Assembly (NCBI GenBank): GCA_947053595.1
Contig: CAMRSX010000001.1
Coordinates: forward strand, 22,356-86,355
DNA from: an uncultured Clostridia bacterium
GTDB lineage: Bacteria; Bacillota; Clostridia; Christensenellales; UBA1242
Reading direction: 5' to 3'
DNA: 64,000 nucleotides
This document shows, piece after piece, positions 30,438 to 40,422 of the stretch. Position numbers and translations under genes: made by a program. How positions within the stretch are numbered: position 1 is the first letter of the stretch; every line of letters starts with the position of its first letter. The notes below the pieces were generated by a model. That model ran no database searches, was not told where the DNA came from, and worked only from the letters and a program-made list of their open reading frames with translations.

Positions 30438-30701
30438 ATGTTCAATTTTTTAAATGAAGTTAAGGAAAATGTCAAAAATCCCAAAAATTTTGACCTCAAT
30501 GGTTTCAACATCATCAACATTTCAGGAAAGCTTTTGTATGTGGAGGGGCACACTGGGCTTGTGACCTTGTCCAAAGAGCTGATTTCCTTTCGCGTTAAAA
30601 AGGCGGTGATTATGGTGGAGGGCAAGGACATGATTTTGTCCGAGCTTTCTGACAACACCATAAAAATTTGCGGCGAGATTAAAAAGGTGGAGCAAATTTG
30701 A
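30438..30701 (+). CDS. yqfC: YqfC-family sporulation-associated protein
   Basis: Size, ..LNGFNIINISGKLLYVEGHTGLVTLSKELISFRVKK.., position before yqfD. Confidence 0.75.
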   Translation: MFNFLNEVKENVKNPKNFDLNGFNIINISGKLLYVEGHTGLVTLSKELISFRVKKAVIMVEGKDMILSELSDNTIKICGEIKKVEQI

Positions 30702-31834
30702 TGAAATGGAAAAATCAAACCAAATTTAAAATTTCTGGGCTTAATCAAGAAAAGCTTTTAAACGAGCTTTCCAAAAGTTTTACGCTGAGTGATATTGACA
30801 GGCAAAGCAAAAACAACACCACTTTCAGCTGTGGATTTTTTGAGCACAAAAAAGTGGAAAAAATCTTGAAAAACAAGGGTGTGAAGGTGGAAAGCGTCAC
30901 GCACGAAGGCGTGTTCTTTTTGCTTAAGAAAGCCCTCACTTCCTATGGCTTGATTGCTGCGCTGGTGGTGTTTTCTGCGCTGTTTTTCTTACAAAACAAT
31001 TTTGTGGTGCAATATGAGGTGACGGGTTTGGACAAGCTTTCAAAGACGGAAGTTGTGGACTTTGTCAAGTCAAACTTTCCGTCCAAAAAAAGCGCACTGG
31101 ACACTGAAGCCGTGGAAATTGGGCTTATTGAAAATTTTGAGCGGGTCAGCTTTGCTTCTTGCATCATTAAGGGGCAAACGCTGGTGATTAACATCAAAGA
31201 AAAACTGCTGCCCGACGAGATGTATGGAGGTTTTGCGCCGCTGGTTGCCAGCGAAGACGGGAAAATTACGCAAATAAACCTCATTTCTGGCACACTTAGG
31301 GTTAAGGTTGGCGACATTGTCAAAAAGGGCGAGGTGCTGGTTGACCCATACACAATTGACACCTCTGGGCAAATGAAAAAGGTGGACGCAAAGGCGGAAA
31401 TCTTGGCGGATGTATATTTTGAAGGAATGGCAAATCATTATCAGCACTTCATTGAAGTTGTGCGCACTGGAAACGTGGTGGTGCAGAACGACATCACTTT
31501 GTTTGGACTGTCCATATACAACTTTAAGGAAGAAAACAACTTTAAGATGTATGAGGTTGAAACGGAGGATGTTGACCTGATTAAGAACCTGTTTTTGCCG
31601 TTTAAGATGCGCAAAACTTACATCTACGAATTGAAGGAAAATGTGATTGAAAGCAACTTTGAGGATGTCAAAGAAGAAATTGTTGCGAAAGCAAAGGAAA
31701 AAGCCTTGGAAAAATGCGGAGAATGTGATAATATTAAAGATGAGTTCTACACCATAAGACACCTCTCTGGTGTCACGATTGTCAACTTTTGCATTGTGAT
31801 TGAACAGCAACTGGCGGTGTATCAGAATTCTTAA
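30698..31834 (+). CDS. yqfD: YqfD-family sporulation protein
   Basis: Membrane segment, VNIKEKLLP, LVASEDGKITQINLISGTLRVKVGDIVKKGEVLV; gene order with yqfC. Confidence 0.8.
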   Translation: MMKWKNQTKFKISGLNQEKLLNELSKSFTLSDIDRQSKNNTTFSCGFFEHKKVEKILKNKGVKVESVTHEGVFFLLKKALTSYGLIAALVVFSALFFLQNNFVVQYEVTGLDKLSKTEVVDFVKSNFPSKKSALDTEAVEIGLIENFERVSFASCIIKGQTLVINIKEKLLPDEMYGGFAPLVASEDGKITQINLISGTLRVKVGDIVKKGEVLVDPYTIDTSGQMKKVDAKAEILADVYFEGMANHYQHFIEVVRTGNVVVQNDITLFGLSIYNFKEENNFKMYEVETEDVDLIKNLFLPFKMRKTYIYELKENVIESNFEDVKEEIVAKAKEKALEKCGECDNIKDEFYTIRHLSGVTIVNFCIVIEQQLAVYQNS

Positions 31835-31842
31835 CGAAAAAA

Positions 31843-32322
31843 ATGAAGAGGCACAAAAGTATGATTTTGGAAGGAAAAATTTTTCCATATAGGAAAAAAA
31901 TTGAAGAGCTGTTTTTGATTGCACAGCAGCAGCTGGCAGAGGATTTTTCAAACGCAAATATTTCGCTCAACTTTGTTGGCGAAGAGGAAATCAAGCAGCT
32001 TAACAATCGCTTCCGACAGGTTGACAAGGTGACGGACGTGCTTTCTTTTCCAAATCTAGAAAAGCGTCCAGACGAAAAACTGAAAAAGTTTTCGTCAAGC
32101 ATTGTGGATGGAGTGCTGTTTGTTGGGGATATTGTCATCTGCAAAAAGCAGGCAAAAAGGCAGGCAAAAGAGTTTGGGCACAGCATGAAACGCGAGGTTT
32201 GTTTTTTGGCGCTTCACGGGCTGCTGCATATTTTGGGCTTTGACCACGTTGAAAAGGCTGACGAAAAGCTGATGAACGCAACTGCAGAAGAAATTTTAAG
32301 GCAAGCGGGGTTGGCAAGATGA
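31843..32322 (+). CDS. ybeY: Endoribonuclease YbeY
   Basis: VTDVLSFP, HGLLHILGFDHV. Confidence 0.94.
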   Translation: MKRHKSMILEGKIFPYRKKIEELFLIAQQQLAEDFSNANISLNFVGEEEIKQLNNRFRQVDKVTDVLSFPNLEKRPDEKLKKFSSSIVDGVLFVGDIVICKKQAKRQAKEFGHSMKREVCFLALHGLLHILGFDHVEKADEKLMNATAEEILRQAGLAR

Positions 32323-33146
32323 AGTGTGGATATGTGGCAGTGCTGGGACAACCCAACGCAGGCAAAAGCAGCTTGGTTAATTTTTTGGTGGGTGAAGAGG
32401 TGGCAGTTGTTTCTCACAGAAGGCAAACCACCCGCAACTCCATTTTGGGCATCAAAAATGGTGAAGGGTTTCAGATTGTGTTTGTGGACACGCCGGGCAT
32501 CCATCACAGCAAAAACAATTTGGACAAATTTATGATGAAAAATGTCCGCAGTGCCATTGCGGGTGCGGATGTGGTGGTGTATCTTTTTGACGGGAGCCAC
32601 CAAATGGAAGAGGAAGAGCTGGAATATGTAAATAACCTCAAAAGCAAAACCGACAACCTCATTTTGGTGCAAACGAAGGCGGACAAAAAGCAGGCCAGCC
32701 ACACTTTGGAGGCGCTTGGCGTTTCAGTTGTCACAGGGCAAAACATGGACAAACTTTTGCAAAAAGTTGTTGAAGCTTTGCCAGAAGGTCTGCCAATTTA
32801 TGATGAAGAGTTATACACCGACAAAAATGTTTCGTTTTTGATTGCTGAAAAAATTAGAGGCTTGCTTTTGCAAAACTTCGACAAAGAAATCCCTCACGGC
32901 GTGGCAGTTGTGATTGCAAATTTTGAAGAAAATGAAAGTTGCGCCAAAATTGATGTGGAAATTGTCTGCGAAAGGCAGCAGCATAAGGGCATCATCATTG
33001 GCAAAGGCGGCGCAAACCTCAAAAGTTTGGGGCAACAAGCTCGCGAATTTGCCGAGAGGCTTCTGGATAAAAAATGCGTGTTGAAGCTGTTTGTGAAAGT
33101 GGACGAAGACTGGCGCAACAAAAATGTGGGAAATTATTATAACTAA
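32319..33146 (+). CDS. era: GTPase Era
   Basis: GQPNAGKSSLVNFLVG, VDTPGIHHSKNNLDKFM, KH domain IIIGKGGANLKSLG. Confidence 0.96.
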   Translation: MKCGYVAVLGQPNAGKSSLVNFLVGEEVAVVSHRRQTTRNSILGIKNGEGFQIVFVDTPGIHHSKNNLDKFMMKNVRSAIAGADVVVYLFDGSHQMEEEELEYVNNLKSKTDNLILVQTKADKKQASHTLEALGVSVVTGQNMDKLLQKVVEALPEGLPIYDEELYTDKNVSFLIAEKIRGLLLQNFDKEIPHGVAVVIANFEENESCAKIDVEIVCERQQHKGIIIGKGGANLKSLGQQAREFAERLLDKKCVLKLFVKVDEDWRNKNVGNYYN

Positions 33147-33185
33147 AAAAAACATGGGCAATTAATTTTTGCCCATGTTTTTTTA
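33143..33185 (+). terminator. Rho-independent terminator after era
   Basis: aaacatgggcaattaatttttgcccatgttttttt. Confidence 0.8.
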
Positions 33186-33284
33186 TTCTTCTTTTCTTTT
33201 GTATCAAGCAAACGCAATACCATTGCGTTTGCTTCTCTGCCCGTTCAACCCCTTCCTTTTCTTGAGTTAAACTTAGTTTACATT

Positions 33285-33358
33285 TGGCAGGGGTGGAAGG
33301 AGTTGAACCCTCCTCTGGAGTTTTGGAGACTCTTATTCTACCGATGAACTACACCCCT
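33285..33358 (-). tRNA. tRNA-Trp (CCA), CCA tail encoded
   Basis: rc AGGGGTGTAGTTCATCGGTAGAATAAGAGTCTCCAAAACTCCAGAGGAGGGTTCAACTCCTTCCACCCCTGCCA; anticodon loop CTCCAAA. Confidence 0.95.
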
Positions 33359-33461
33359 ATGAATGCTACTTTATCATTCTACACCATTTCCATTTCAAAT
33401 GTCAAGATTTTTTCAAACAAAAAAAACAGCCTTATGTAAAGCTGTTTTTTAAGATAAGATG

Positions 33462-33704
33462 TTACTTTTTTTGATTTTCTTTTCTGTTTTTGCATCCCAA
33501 ATCCAACATTCCTTTTGAAATGATTGGTGAAATGATAAGCCAAATTGCCGCCAGCATGATGATGACATAAATTGCAATTGCCCAGCCGTTGCGATAACCC
33601 ATACACATCCAAGCAACCAAATTGAAGTCAAAAATGCCAACAAGCCCCCAGTTTAACGCACCAATTAAAGTCAAAACATACGCAATGTAATTTGCAATAA
33701 CCAT
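33462..33704 (-). CDS. DUF378-like small membrane protein
   Basis: LTLIGALNWGLVGIFDFNLVAWM. Confidence 0.7.
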   Translation of the reverse strand: MVIANYIAYVLTLIGALNWGLVGIFDFNLVAWMCMGYRNGWAIAIYVIIMLAAIWLIISPIISKGMLDLGCKNRKENQKK

Positions 33705-33906
33705 AATTTCCTCCTCAAAAAAAGTATGAACTTTTTCATCAAAGTTTATTCAACCTTGCAAGATTTCGCAGGGAGAAGTGGACAGAGATGTTGGGCGCCA
33801 GCGCTGTCATGTTGAGCGAAGTCGAAACATCCCGCTGGCGGGGCTAAGCCACGAAGAAGGATTTTGCGGGAAAAGTGCAAAATGCTTGGGTTATTTTTTA
33901 TTATTT

Positions 33907-34410
33907 TTAATATGTTTTGGGGTTAATTATTCTTAATTTAAGTCCATATTTTTTTGCCAATTTAATTGTGTTGTATGTGCCACTGGGTTTGCCATTCCAA
34001 CAAGCAATGCAAATGTTTGAATGTTGCACCATATACAAATTTCTTTCATTAAAACATCCTTGAGTAGGGTGCTCTGCTAAAATAGTTTTTTGGTCACATT
34101 GTTCTATAATTTTCCAATATCTTTCTTGTTGACTTTTTTTCCAATTTTTTTCTTGTTCTTTGCATGGAATAATAGCAATCAACCTAATAGTTGGAAACTC
34201 TTTTTTTAGCTCAATTATAGTTTCTGCTGCAATCATATCAAAGCCTTCTGCCATACCTGTCAGAAAAGTTTCTATGCCATAAATAATTGCATTGCGCAAA
34301 ATGTCAAACAAATCTTTTTTAAACTTCAAGCAACTTTCTTTTGTTTCATCATAGCCCCAAGGCAAGCCAAAAGGACGATGTCCTGTAAAGCATGCAATGA
34401 TTGATATCAT
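33907..34410 (-). CDS. SLOG-family (DUF1273/YpsA-like) protein
   Basis: CFTGHRPFGLPWGYDE, LTGMAEGFDMIAAE, GKPSGTYNTIKLAKKYGLKLRIINP. Confidence 0.75.
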   Translation of the reverse strand: MISIIACFTGHRPFGLPWGYDETKESCLKFKKDLFDILRNAIIYGIETFLTGMAEGFDMIAAETIIELKKEFPTIRLIAIIPCKEQEKNWKKSQQERYWKIIEQCDQKTILAEHPTQGCFNERNLYMVQHSNICIACWNGKPSGTYNTIKLAKKYGLKLRIINPKTY

Positions 34411-34580
34411 ATCATTTCCTCCATATTTTGATCCATATTCAATCATTATAAGTCATAAAAAGAGAATTGTCAACCATAAAATGATTGATAAAAAGCCAAA
34501 TTGTCAAAAATAGGGTCAAGTTCTGAATGTAGCTAATGATTTTAAATCAATTAAAATTAAGAATGAAAAGGAGAGTTAAA

Positions 34581-34901
34581 ATGGATAAAAAGAAAATTGA
34601 CTATGATGAAGTTATAAATAGAATGGGCTATTTTATGAATAGGGCAAATTTGTCTGCCAGAGCGACGAGTTTTCGTTTTGACCATGGCGAACAGTTTATG
34701 AAAAGAATTTTGAATAAGCAGGTTGAACTTAAAGTAAAAACTTTGCTTGAATTTTTTGATATTGTGGATATTACTCCACAAGACTTCTTTTATCTTGGAA
34801 AAGAGTATAACAAGGAAGATAAAAATATGCTTGATATGTTTAACAATCTTTCAAGCGAAGGCAAAGAAACGATTGTTAATTTAATGAAACAAATCAAGTA
34901 A
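34581..34901 (+). CDS. XRE-like HTH protein, tandem paralogue 1
   Basis: NRMGYFMNRANLSARATSFRF..EQFMKRILNKQVELKVKTLLEFFDIVDITPQDFFYLG. Confidence 0.7.
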   Translation: MDKKKIDYDEVINRMGYFMNRANLSARATSFRFDHGEQFMKRILNKQVELKVKTLLEFFDIVDITPQDFFYLGKEYNKEDKNMLDMFNNLSSEGKETIVNLMKQIK

Positions 34902-34937
34902 ATGTGTTGAAAAAAATGCATTAATGGAGGATGATAA

Positions 34938-35270
34938 GTGAGAGCAAATCAATCAGTAAATAAAAATAAATATGATGATGTTTTAAATCGCATGGGCTAT
35001 TTTATGAACAAGGCAAACTTATCTGCAAGGCAAACAAGCTTTCGTCTTGGCTTTGGTGAGCAATTCATGAAACGAATTCTTAACAAAAGCGTGGAGTTGA
35101 AGGTTTCAACATTGCTGGACTTTTTGGATTTGGTGGAAATTACGCCGCAAGACTTTTTTTATCTTGGGAAAGAGTATAACAAAGAAGACAAAAATATGCT
35201 TGACATGTTTAACAACCTTTCAACTGAAGGCAAGGAAACCATCGTCAATTTAATGAAACAGATTAAATAA
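34938..35270 (+). CDS. XRE-like HTH protein, tandem paralogue 2 (GTG start)
   Basis: Near-identical C-terminus to 34581-34901. Confidence 0.7.
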   Translation: MRANQSVNKNKYDDVLNRMGYFMNKANLSARQTSFRLGFGEQFMKRILNKSVELKVSTLLDFLDLVEITPQDFFYLGKEYNKEDKNMLDMFNNLSTEGKETIVNLMKQIK

Positions 35271-35419
35271 GTTGAGCCTATGGCAAGTTTTTGCGGTTGA
35301 TGGCGGGTTACATTGAAATGACGACAGGGAAAGTTTTGGTGGATGCCAAGACTTTTTTTCATTTTGTTTGATTTTATTTGTGCGATTTGCTAAAATGGTT
35401 GTGATTTTGGAGGGCAAAG

Positions 35420-36034
35420 ATGTTGACAGAAAGGCTTGTTGGGCAGTTGGTTGAAAGCAATGTGTTTGTGGTTGGAAATGAAGCCGAATGTGTTGTGGTG
35501 GATGCTGGGGTGCAGGTGCAAGAGGTGAAGAAGGCTGTTTTGGGGCGAAAGGTGCTGGGCGTGTTTTTGACGCACGGACACTATGACCACTGCTTTTTTG
35601 CTTTGGACATTGCCAAAGAGTTTGGCTGCAAGGTGTATGGAAGTGAATTTTTGAAAGAGTATCTCTTGCATCCAGAGCACAATTACAGCGAAGGGCAGTT
35701 GAAAATTGAAAGTTTTGAAAGTTTTGTCTTTTTGAAGGGTGAAGGAAGTTTGCAGCTGGGCGGGCTGGACATTCAGTTTTGGCAACTGGGTGGGCACAGC
35801 AAAAGCGATATGTGCTTTAAGCTTGGCGACGACATTTTTGTGGGAGATGTGCTGATTGGGCGCGACATGGGCAGACTGGACCTTTATGGCGGCAACAAAA
35901 ATGAGATGAAAAAGAGCTTGGAATTTTTGTTGAATTTGAACTATGTCACAATGCACTCGGGGCACGGAGAGGACAATTTGAAAACGTCACAAGACAAGGT
36001 TGCAAAGTTGTGGCTTAAATTTCTGTGCAGATGA
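35420..36034 (+). CDS. MBL-fold metallo-hydrolase (glyoxalase II-like)
   Basis: FLTHGHYDHCF, GGHSKSDMCF, GDVLIGRDMGRLDL, HSGHGED. Confidence 0.88.
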   Translation: MLTERLVGQLVESNVFVVGNEAECVVVDAGVQVQEVKKAVLGRKVLGVFLTHGHYDHCFFALDIAKEFGCKVYGSEFLKEYLLHPEHNYSEGQLKIESFESFVFLKGEGSLQLGGLDIQFWQLGGHSKSDMCFKLGDDIFVGDVLIGRDMGRLDLYGGNKNEMKKSLEFLLNLNYVTMHSGHGEDNLKTSQDKVAKLWLKFLCR

Positions 36035-36055
36035 AGGTCTTGAAAGTGCTTAAAA

Positions 36056-36088
36056 ATAAAAAAAATCGCAAGAAATTGCGATTTTTTT
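36056..36088 (+). terminator. Rho-independent terminator
   Basis: aaaaaatcgcaagaaattgcgattttttt. Confidence 0.75.
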
Positions 36089-36189
36089 GAAATTCTTCAA
36101 CAGCGTGCCAACGAATTTGTTGTTCTGAGCCGTGAGCGAAGGGAAGGTGTTGAAGAATCTTTCTGGCACTTGCTCAGAATGACAATGGG

Positions 36190-37071
36190 CTATTGTTTTT
36201 TTAGTCTGCGGTCTTCGCCGTCAAGATAGATTGTGATGGAGGTTTCGCGGTCGGCAATTCGGCTGAAGATGCGCTCGTCATATCGCTCTTTCACATCTTC
36301 CATGCTTAGGTTGCTTGTGATGATGGTTGGAAGGTGCTTCATTTTGCGCTCGTTTATCAAAAGATAGAAATGCTCTTGTGTGACATTGCGATATTGTGGC
36401 TCGGTGCCAAGGTCGTCAATGAAAAGCACTTCGGTTTGGATGTAAGCATTTAAAATGTCATCATTGAAAGTTTTGCTGAAGGTTTTGAAATCTTGATTGA
36501 TTTGATATGCCGTTGCAATTTTAACCAATTTTCCTCTTTCAATCAATGCGTTTGCCATGCAGCGCACAAGATGCGTTTTTCCAACTCCCGTTGGACCAGC
36601 AAGATATATGAGGTTTTTCTTAAAATCGCTGCTACACCACCTTTTCATTAGGCTGTAAACAGGGGCAAGGTCGCCAGCTGTTTTTTCGGAGTTTTCAAAG
36701 CTTTCAAGTTTTTCAAAACCGCTGCCACGCAACAGCACATTTGAAATTTCTTTTTTTAGGCAGTTGCACATCTGACCATCCACATAGCCTTCGTCCTTGC
36801 AAAGTGGGCAGGTGAATGCAGGTGAAAGCCCGCTTTTCATTTTTTCAATTTTTGCTTTCAGCTGGTCTTCAACGGAATTGTCAACACTTTCTCCATTAGA
36901 TTCTTTTCGTGCATTTTCAATCATAAGGCGTGACCATTTTCTTTCAAGCTCAACAAATTCTTCATTTTCATAAAGAGGTTTTATTTTTTCATCAAAGTTG
37001 TTCAATGCGTTTCGCTTGCGCTGTTGAATGACAAGCATGGCTTTGTTTATTATGCTTTGTTTCATACTCAC
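36190..37071 (-). CDS. Primosomal helicase loader DnaI/DnaC-like ATPase
   Basis: CPLCKDEGYVDGQMCNC, LAGPTGVGKTHLVRCMANAL, LFIDDLGTEP, SNLSMEDVKERYDERIFSRI. Confidence 0.88.
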   Translation of the reverse strand: MSMKQSIINKAMLVIQQRKRNALNNFDEKIKPLYENEEFVELERKWSRLMIENARKESNGESVDNSVEDQLKAKIEKMKSGLSPAFTCPLCKDEGYVDGQMCNCLKKEISNVLLRGSGFEKLESFENSEKTAGDLAPVYSLMKRWCSSDFKKNLIYLAGPTGVGKTHLVRCMANALIERGKLVKIATAYQINQDFKTFSKTFNDDILNAYIQTEVLFIDDLGTEPQYRNVTQEHFYLLINERKMKHLPTIITSNLSMEDVKERYDERIFSRIADRETSITIYLDGEDRRLKKQ

Positions 37072-38519
37072 ACCTCAATTTCGTCAATGGACTGGAAAAG
37101 CGCATTCATCTCTTGTTTGGTGTAGTTTCTGCCAGTGGAGAAGTTGGATTTTTTTTCTGCCTTCACCGAAACAATTTCAAAAGAGTTTTTGGCGTCTTCA
37201 AGGGTGCGGATGTTTTTGTCGTGGAAGGAAGAGAGGATGCTGGCAAGATATTGCAAAGGTTGCTCTTTTCCCACGGCGAGGGTGCAGGCATACTCAATCA
37301 CATCGTCTGGAACCCCCCAAACCTCTTTCCAGATTTTATATTTGTCGCGGTCATATTGATTGACATTGCGTGACAAGCCAATATTCTCCAAAATTTGCTT
37401 GATTTTCTTGTCCACAGACAAAACATCTGCAAAATATTCATGCAGCGCATTTTCCGTCAAAATGCCCAGTTTGTGGAATTTCTGAAGCACTTTGTCCATT
37501 CCATCCAGCGTGCGAACATTGCTTTTGAAACAATAGGAAGAAATTTCATTCAGCATGTTTTCGCCAAAGCCCATGTTAAGCCAAGGGAAGACATATCCGT
37601 CCACCACTGGCTCGATGTTTTCATAATAAAGCCCCATGTTTTTGGTGATGGTTCTGGCAATTTGATTGGTGGCAGTTTTTTCCTCTTCAAAAGTTTTGAT
37701 TTCGTCCAAAGAAAACAGTTTTTGGGCAAAATATCTGTCCAGTTGCTTGTCCATGGCTTCAAAAACAAACGCATTGGATTTGCCTTTCATCTTTTTTGCC
37801 ACAAATTTCACAACTTCTTCTTCAAAGCCTTGCAGGACAACCCATTTTTTGTAGAGTTCATATTCGTCCAAGGTGAACGGTCTCTTGATGCCCAAAGATT
37901 TCACAAGCTCTCCCATGCCAGAGTTGAGCGTGTCAATTTCAAGAATTTTGTCCTTAATTTGCTGCCCAGTTGTTAAGCCCTGACTTACCCAGCTTTTGGC
38001 AACAGTGGTTATGTAATTATAACCAACATTGTCTCCTTTTGCTTTCACGCAATAGTCAAGCGTCAACAGCAATCCTTCTTTTTCCATGTGCAGGCGCTCG
38101 ATGATGTCATAATATTCTCGATATTCGTTTGGCGTAATCATGCGACCGCCCAAAATTTCTTGTGCCTGAACATTGAAATTGGCATATTTTGCTTTGTTAT
38201 ACTTTTTGGTGTTGTTAATCACATCTGAAAGTGGCAAAAATCTCACTTCAAAGGGGATGACATTCAAAACTTGCACCAAGCCTTGCTCTTGCCAATAGGT
38301 GAATGCTTTTTCCACTTCTTCTTCGCTTAGGTGCAGCTCTTTTGAAAAATGCTGCAGCGTGTTGTCTGGCGCGTTGCTGTCTTGGCATTTGTAAAGCCCA
38401 TAGAGATACACCTTCACAGCGGTGGAATCTGCATAAGGAAGATAGTTGTTTATAAAAATGTTGTCCACGGCGGTGGTGTTGTTTGCCATCATATCAATGG
38501 AAAATTTGCAAAATGCCAT
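37068..38519 (-). CDS. DnaD/DnaB-domain replication initiation protein
   Basis: ..SEEEVEKAFTYWQEQGLVQV.., C-terminal KIWKEVWGVPDDVIEYAC; overlaps the DnaI-like gene. Confidence 0.75.
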   Translation of the reverse strand: MAFCKFSIDMMANNTTAVDNIFINNYLPYADSTAVKVYLYGLYKCQDSNAPDNTLQHFSKELHLSEEEVEKAFTYWQEQGLVQVLNVIPFEVRFLPLSDVINNTKKYNKAKYANFNVQAQEILGGRMITPNEYREYYDIIERLHMEKEGLLLTLDYCVKAKGDNVGYNYITTVAKSWVSQGLTTGQQIKDKILEIDTLNSGMGELVKSLGIKRPFTLDEYELYKKWVVLQGFEEEVVKFVAKKMKGKSNAFVFEAMDKQLDRYFAQKLFSLDEIKTFEEEKTATNQIARTITKNMGLYYENIEPVVDGYVFPWLNMGFGENMLNEISSYCFKSNVRTLDGMDKVLQKFHKLGILTENALHEYFADVLSVDKKIKQILENIGLSRNVNQYDRDKYKIWKEVWGVPDDVIEYACTLAVGKEQPLQYLASILSSFHDKNIRTLEDAKNSFEIVSVKAEKKSNFSTGRNYTKQEMNALFQSIDEIEV

Positions 38520-38614
38520 AAGAAACTCCTATAAATGTTATGATATCACAAAAAACAAATTTTGACAACTTTTTTGGAAAGAATGTTTTGTGCAGCAGAT
38601 GAATAGACTATTCT

Positions 38615-40087
38615 ATGAAAAAGTTTGATTTTTACAAAATTGGCTTGCTTCTTGCAGCCATTATTTGCTTTCCACTTTTGTTTGTTGGGTGTGCGTCAAA
38701 GCCGGACAAGCTTTGCAGCTATTTCATTTCTGCCACTTACACCGATGCTGAAAAAAGCTTGACATGTCATCAAGAGGTGAACTATGTCAACAACAGCGAC
38801 AACAAATTGGAAGAGGTTTGTTTTTTTCTGTATGCAAACGCCTTTGCAGAGGGGCAAAAGCCTGTTTCCACCTCATATGAAAACAAGGCATATCCCAATG
38901 GAAAAAGCTATGGCAACATAAGCTTTGACAGCGTGAAAGTGGATGGCTCAGATGCCACATTTTTGGTGGATGAAACGGATGGCAGCATCTTAAGCGTGAA
39001 GCTTGAAAATGGCTTGTTTCCAAACGAGTGCGCCAGCATTTCTTTGGACTTCACTGTCAAGCTTGCCAACATTCGCCATCGCTTGGGATATGCCGATGAC
39101 ACCATCAATTTTGGCAATTTTTTCCCAATTGCGTGCGTGTATGAAAATGGCTTTGTGAAAAACAAGTTTGCGGCAAATGGCGACCCTTTTTATAGCGATG
39201 TGGCAAATTTTGAAGTGCAAATCACTTTTCCAAGCACGTTCACTCTTGCGTCCACTGGGCAGCAAGTGGAAGAGTGCACAGAAGGACAAAACAAAATTGT
39301 TTCTTGCAAGGCAGACAAGGTGCGAGATTTTTGCTTTGTGCTTTCAGAGAAATTTGAAAAATTGTGCAAAAAAGCGGGGCAGATTGAAGTTAATTATTTC
39401 TTTTATGACGACGCAAATGCGCAGCAGCATTTGGACACCGCCGTCAAGGCAGTTGAAACCTTTGAAGAACTGTTTGGAAAATATGCCTATCCACAACTTT
39501 CGGTTGTGAAGTCAGATTTTTGCTTTGGCGGAATGGAATATCCAAACCTTGTGCTGATTGCTGACGATTTGGATTCTTCCTCCACAGAGGATTATGTGAT
39601 TGTGCACGAAATTGCGCATCAGTGGTGGTATGGCATGGTTGGCAACAACGAGTTCTCCGAAGCTTGGGTGGATGAAGGGCTGACGGAATATTCCTGTGCG
39701 CTGTTTTATGAAAAAAACACCGAATATGGCATGAAATATGACACAATCATGCAAAATGCCACAGAAACTTATCAAAACTTTGTTAGGATTTTCAAAAACA
39801 TCAATGGGCAGGTGGATGAAAGCATGAACAGAAACCTAAGCCAGTTTGCCACCGAGCCAGAATATGTCAACTGCACTTACACCAAAGGCATGCTGCTGTT
39901 TGACTGCGTGAGAAGCACAATGAGTGAGCGCAAGTTTTTTGCGTGTTTGAAAAACTATTTTTCTGAATATGCTTTCAAAAACTCTTCCTCACAAAAGCTT
40001 GTTGAAAGTTTCAGCAAATCTGCACACATCAACCTTGAAAAGTTTTTTGATTCTTGGATTTCTGGAGAAGTGAGAATTGGTGGCTGA
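38615..40087 (+). CDS. M1-family metallopeptidase (lipoprotein)
   Basis: Lipobox LLFVGCAS; HEIAHQWWYGMVGNNEFSEAWVDEGLTEY. Confidence 0.9.
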   Translation: MKKFDFYKIGLLLAAIICFPLLFVGCASKPDKLCSYFISATYTDAEKSLTCHQEVNYVNNSDNKLEEVCFFLYANAFAEGQKPVSTSYENKAYPNGKSYGNISFDSVKVDGSDATFLVDETDGSILSVKLENGLFPNECASISLDFTVKLANIRHRLGYADDTINFGNFFPIACVYENGFVKNKFAANGDPFYSDVANFEVQITFPSTFTLASTGQQVEECTEGQNKIVSCKADKVRDFCFVLSEKFEKLCKKAGQIEVNYFFYDDANAQQHLDTAVKAVETFEELFGKYAYPQLSVVKSDFCFGGMEYPNLVLIADDLDSSSTEDYVIVHEIAHQWWYGMVGNNEFSEAWVDEGLTEYSCALFYEKNTEYGMKYDTIMQNATETYQNFVRIFKNINGQVDESMNRNLSQFATEPEYVNCTYTKGMLLFDCVRSTMSERKFFACLKNYFSEYAFKNSSSQKLVESFSKSAHINLEKFFDSWISGEVRIGG

Positions 40088-40096
40088 AAAAAGGTG

Positions 40097-40125
40097 TTGA
40101 CAAATTCCGCAAAGCGGGTTATAAT
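40097..40125 (+). promoter_or_regulatory. Perfect consensus sigma-A promoter
   Basis: TTGACA (40097-40102), 17-nt spacer, TATAAT (40120-40125). Confidence 0.85.
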
Positions 40126-40157
40126 ATTGTCATAACAAAGCAAAAGAGGGGAAAGCA

Positions 40158-40331
40158 ATGGAAGAAAAATTTGGGCATAACTTGCCAAAAGGCAGTGCAA
40201 GCATTGGGGGAGGCGAAATCTCCCGAACAACAATATATCTTCATCAAAAAAAGAAGCCTCGCACGGAACAGGCGCCAAAGCCTTGCGGAAGGCATTTTGT
40301 GAAGAATGAAGAAAAGGAAATGGAAAAATAA
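40158..40331 (+). CDS. 57-aa small protein of unknown function (absent from the ORF track)
   Basis: MEEKFGHNLPKGSASIGGGEISRTTIYLHQKKKPRTEQAPKPCGRHFVKNEEKEMEK; RBS agaggggaa; own promoter and terminator. Confidence 0.65.
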   Translation: MEEKFGHNLPKGSASIGGGEISRTTIYLHQKKKPRTEQAPKPCGRHFVKNEEKEMEK

Positions 40332-40333
40332 AA

Positions 40334-40364
40334 AAATGGCTGAATGATTTCAGTCATTTTTTTC
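40334..40364 (+). terminator. Rho-independent terminator
   Basis: atggctgaatgatttcagtcattttttt. Confidence 0.75.
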
Positions 40365-40422
40365 TAAATTTTTATGATTTTTGTTATTCTTTTGCTTGAT
40401 TGTTTATTGCTTGATTTTTTTG

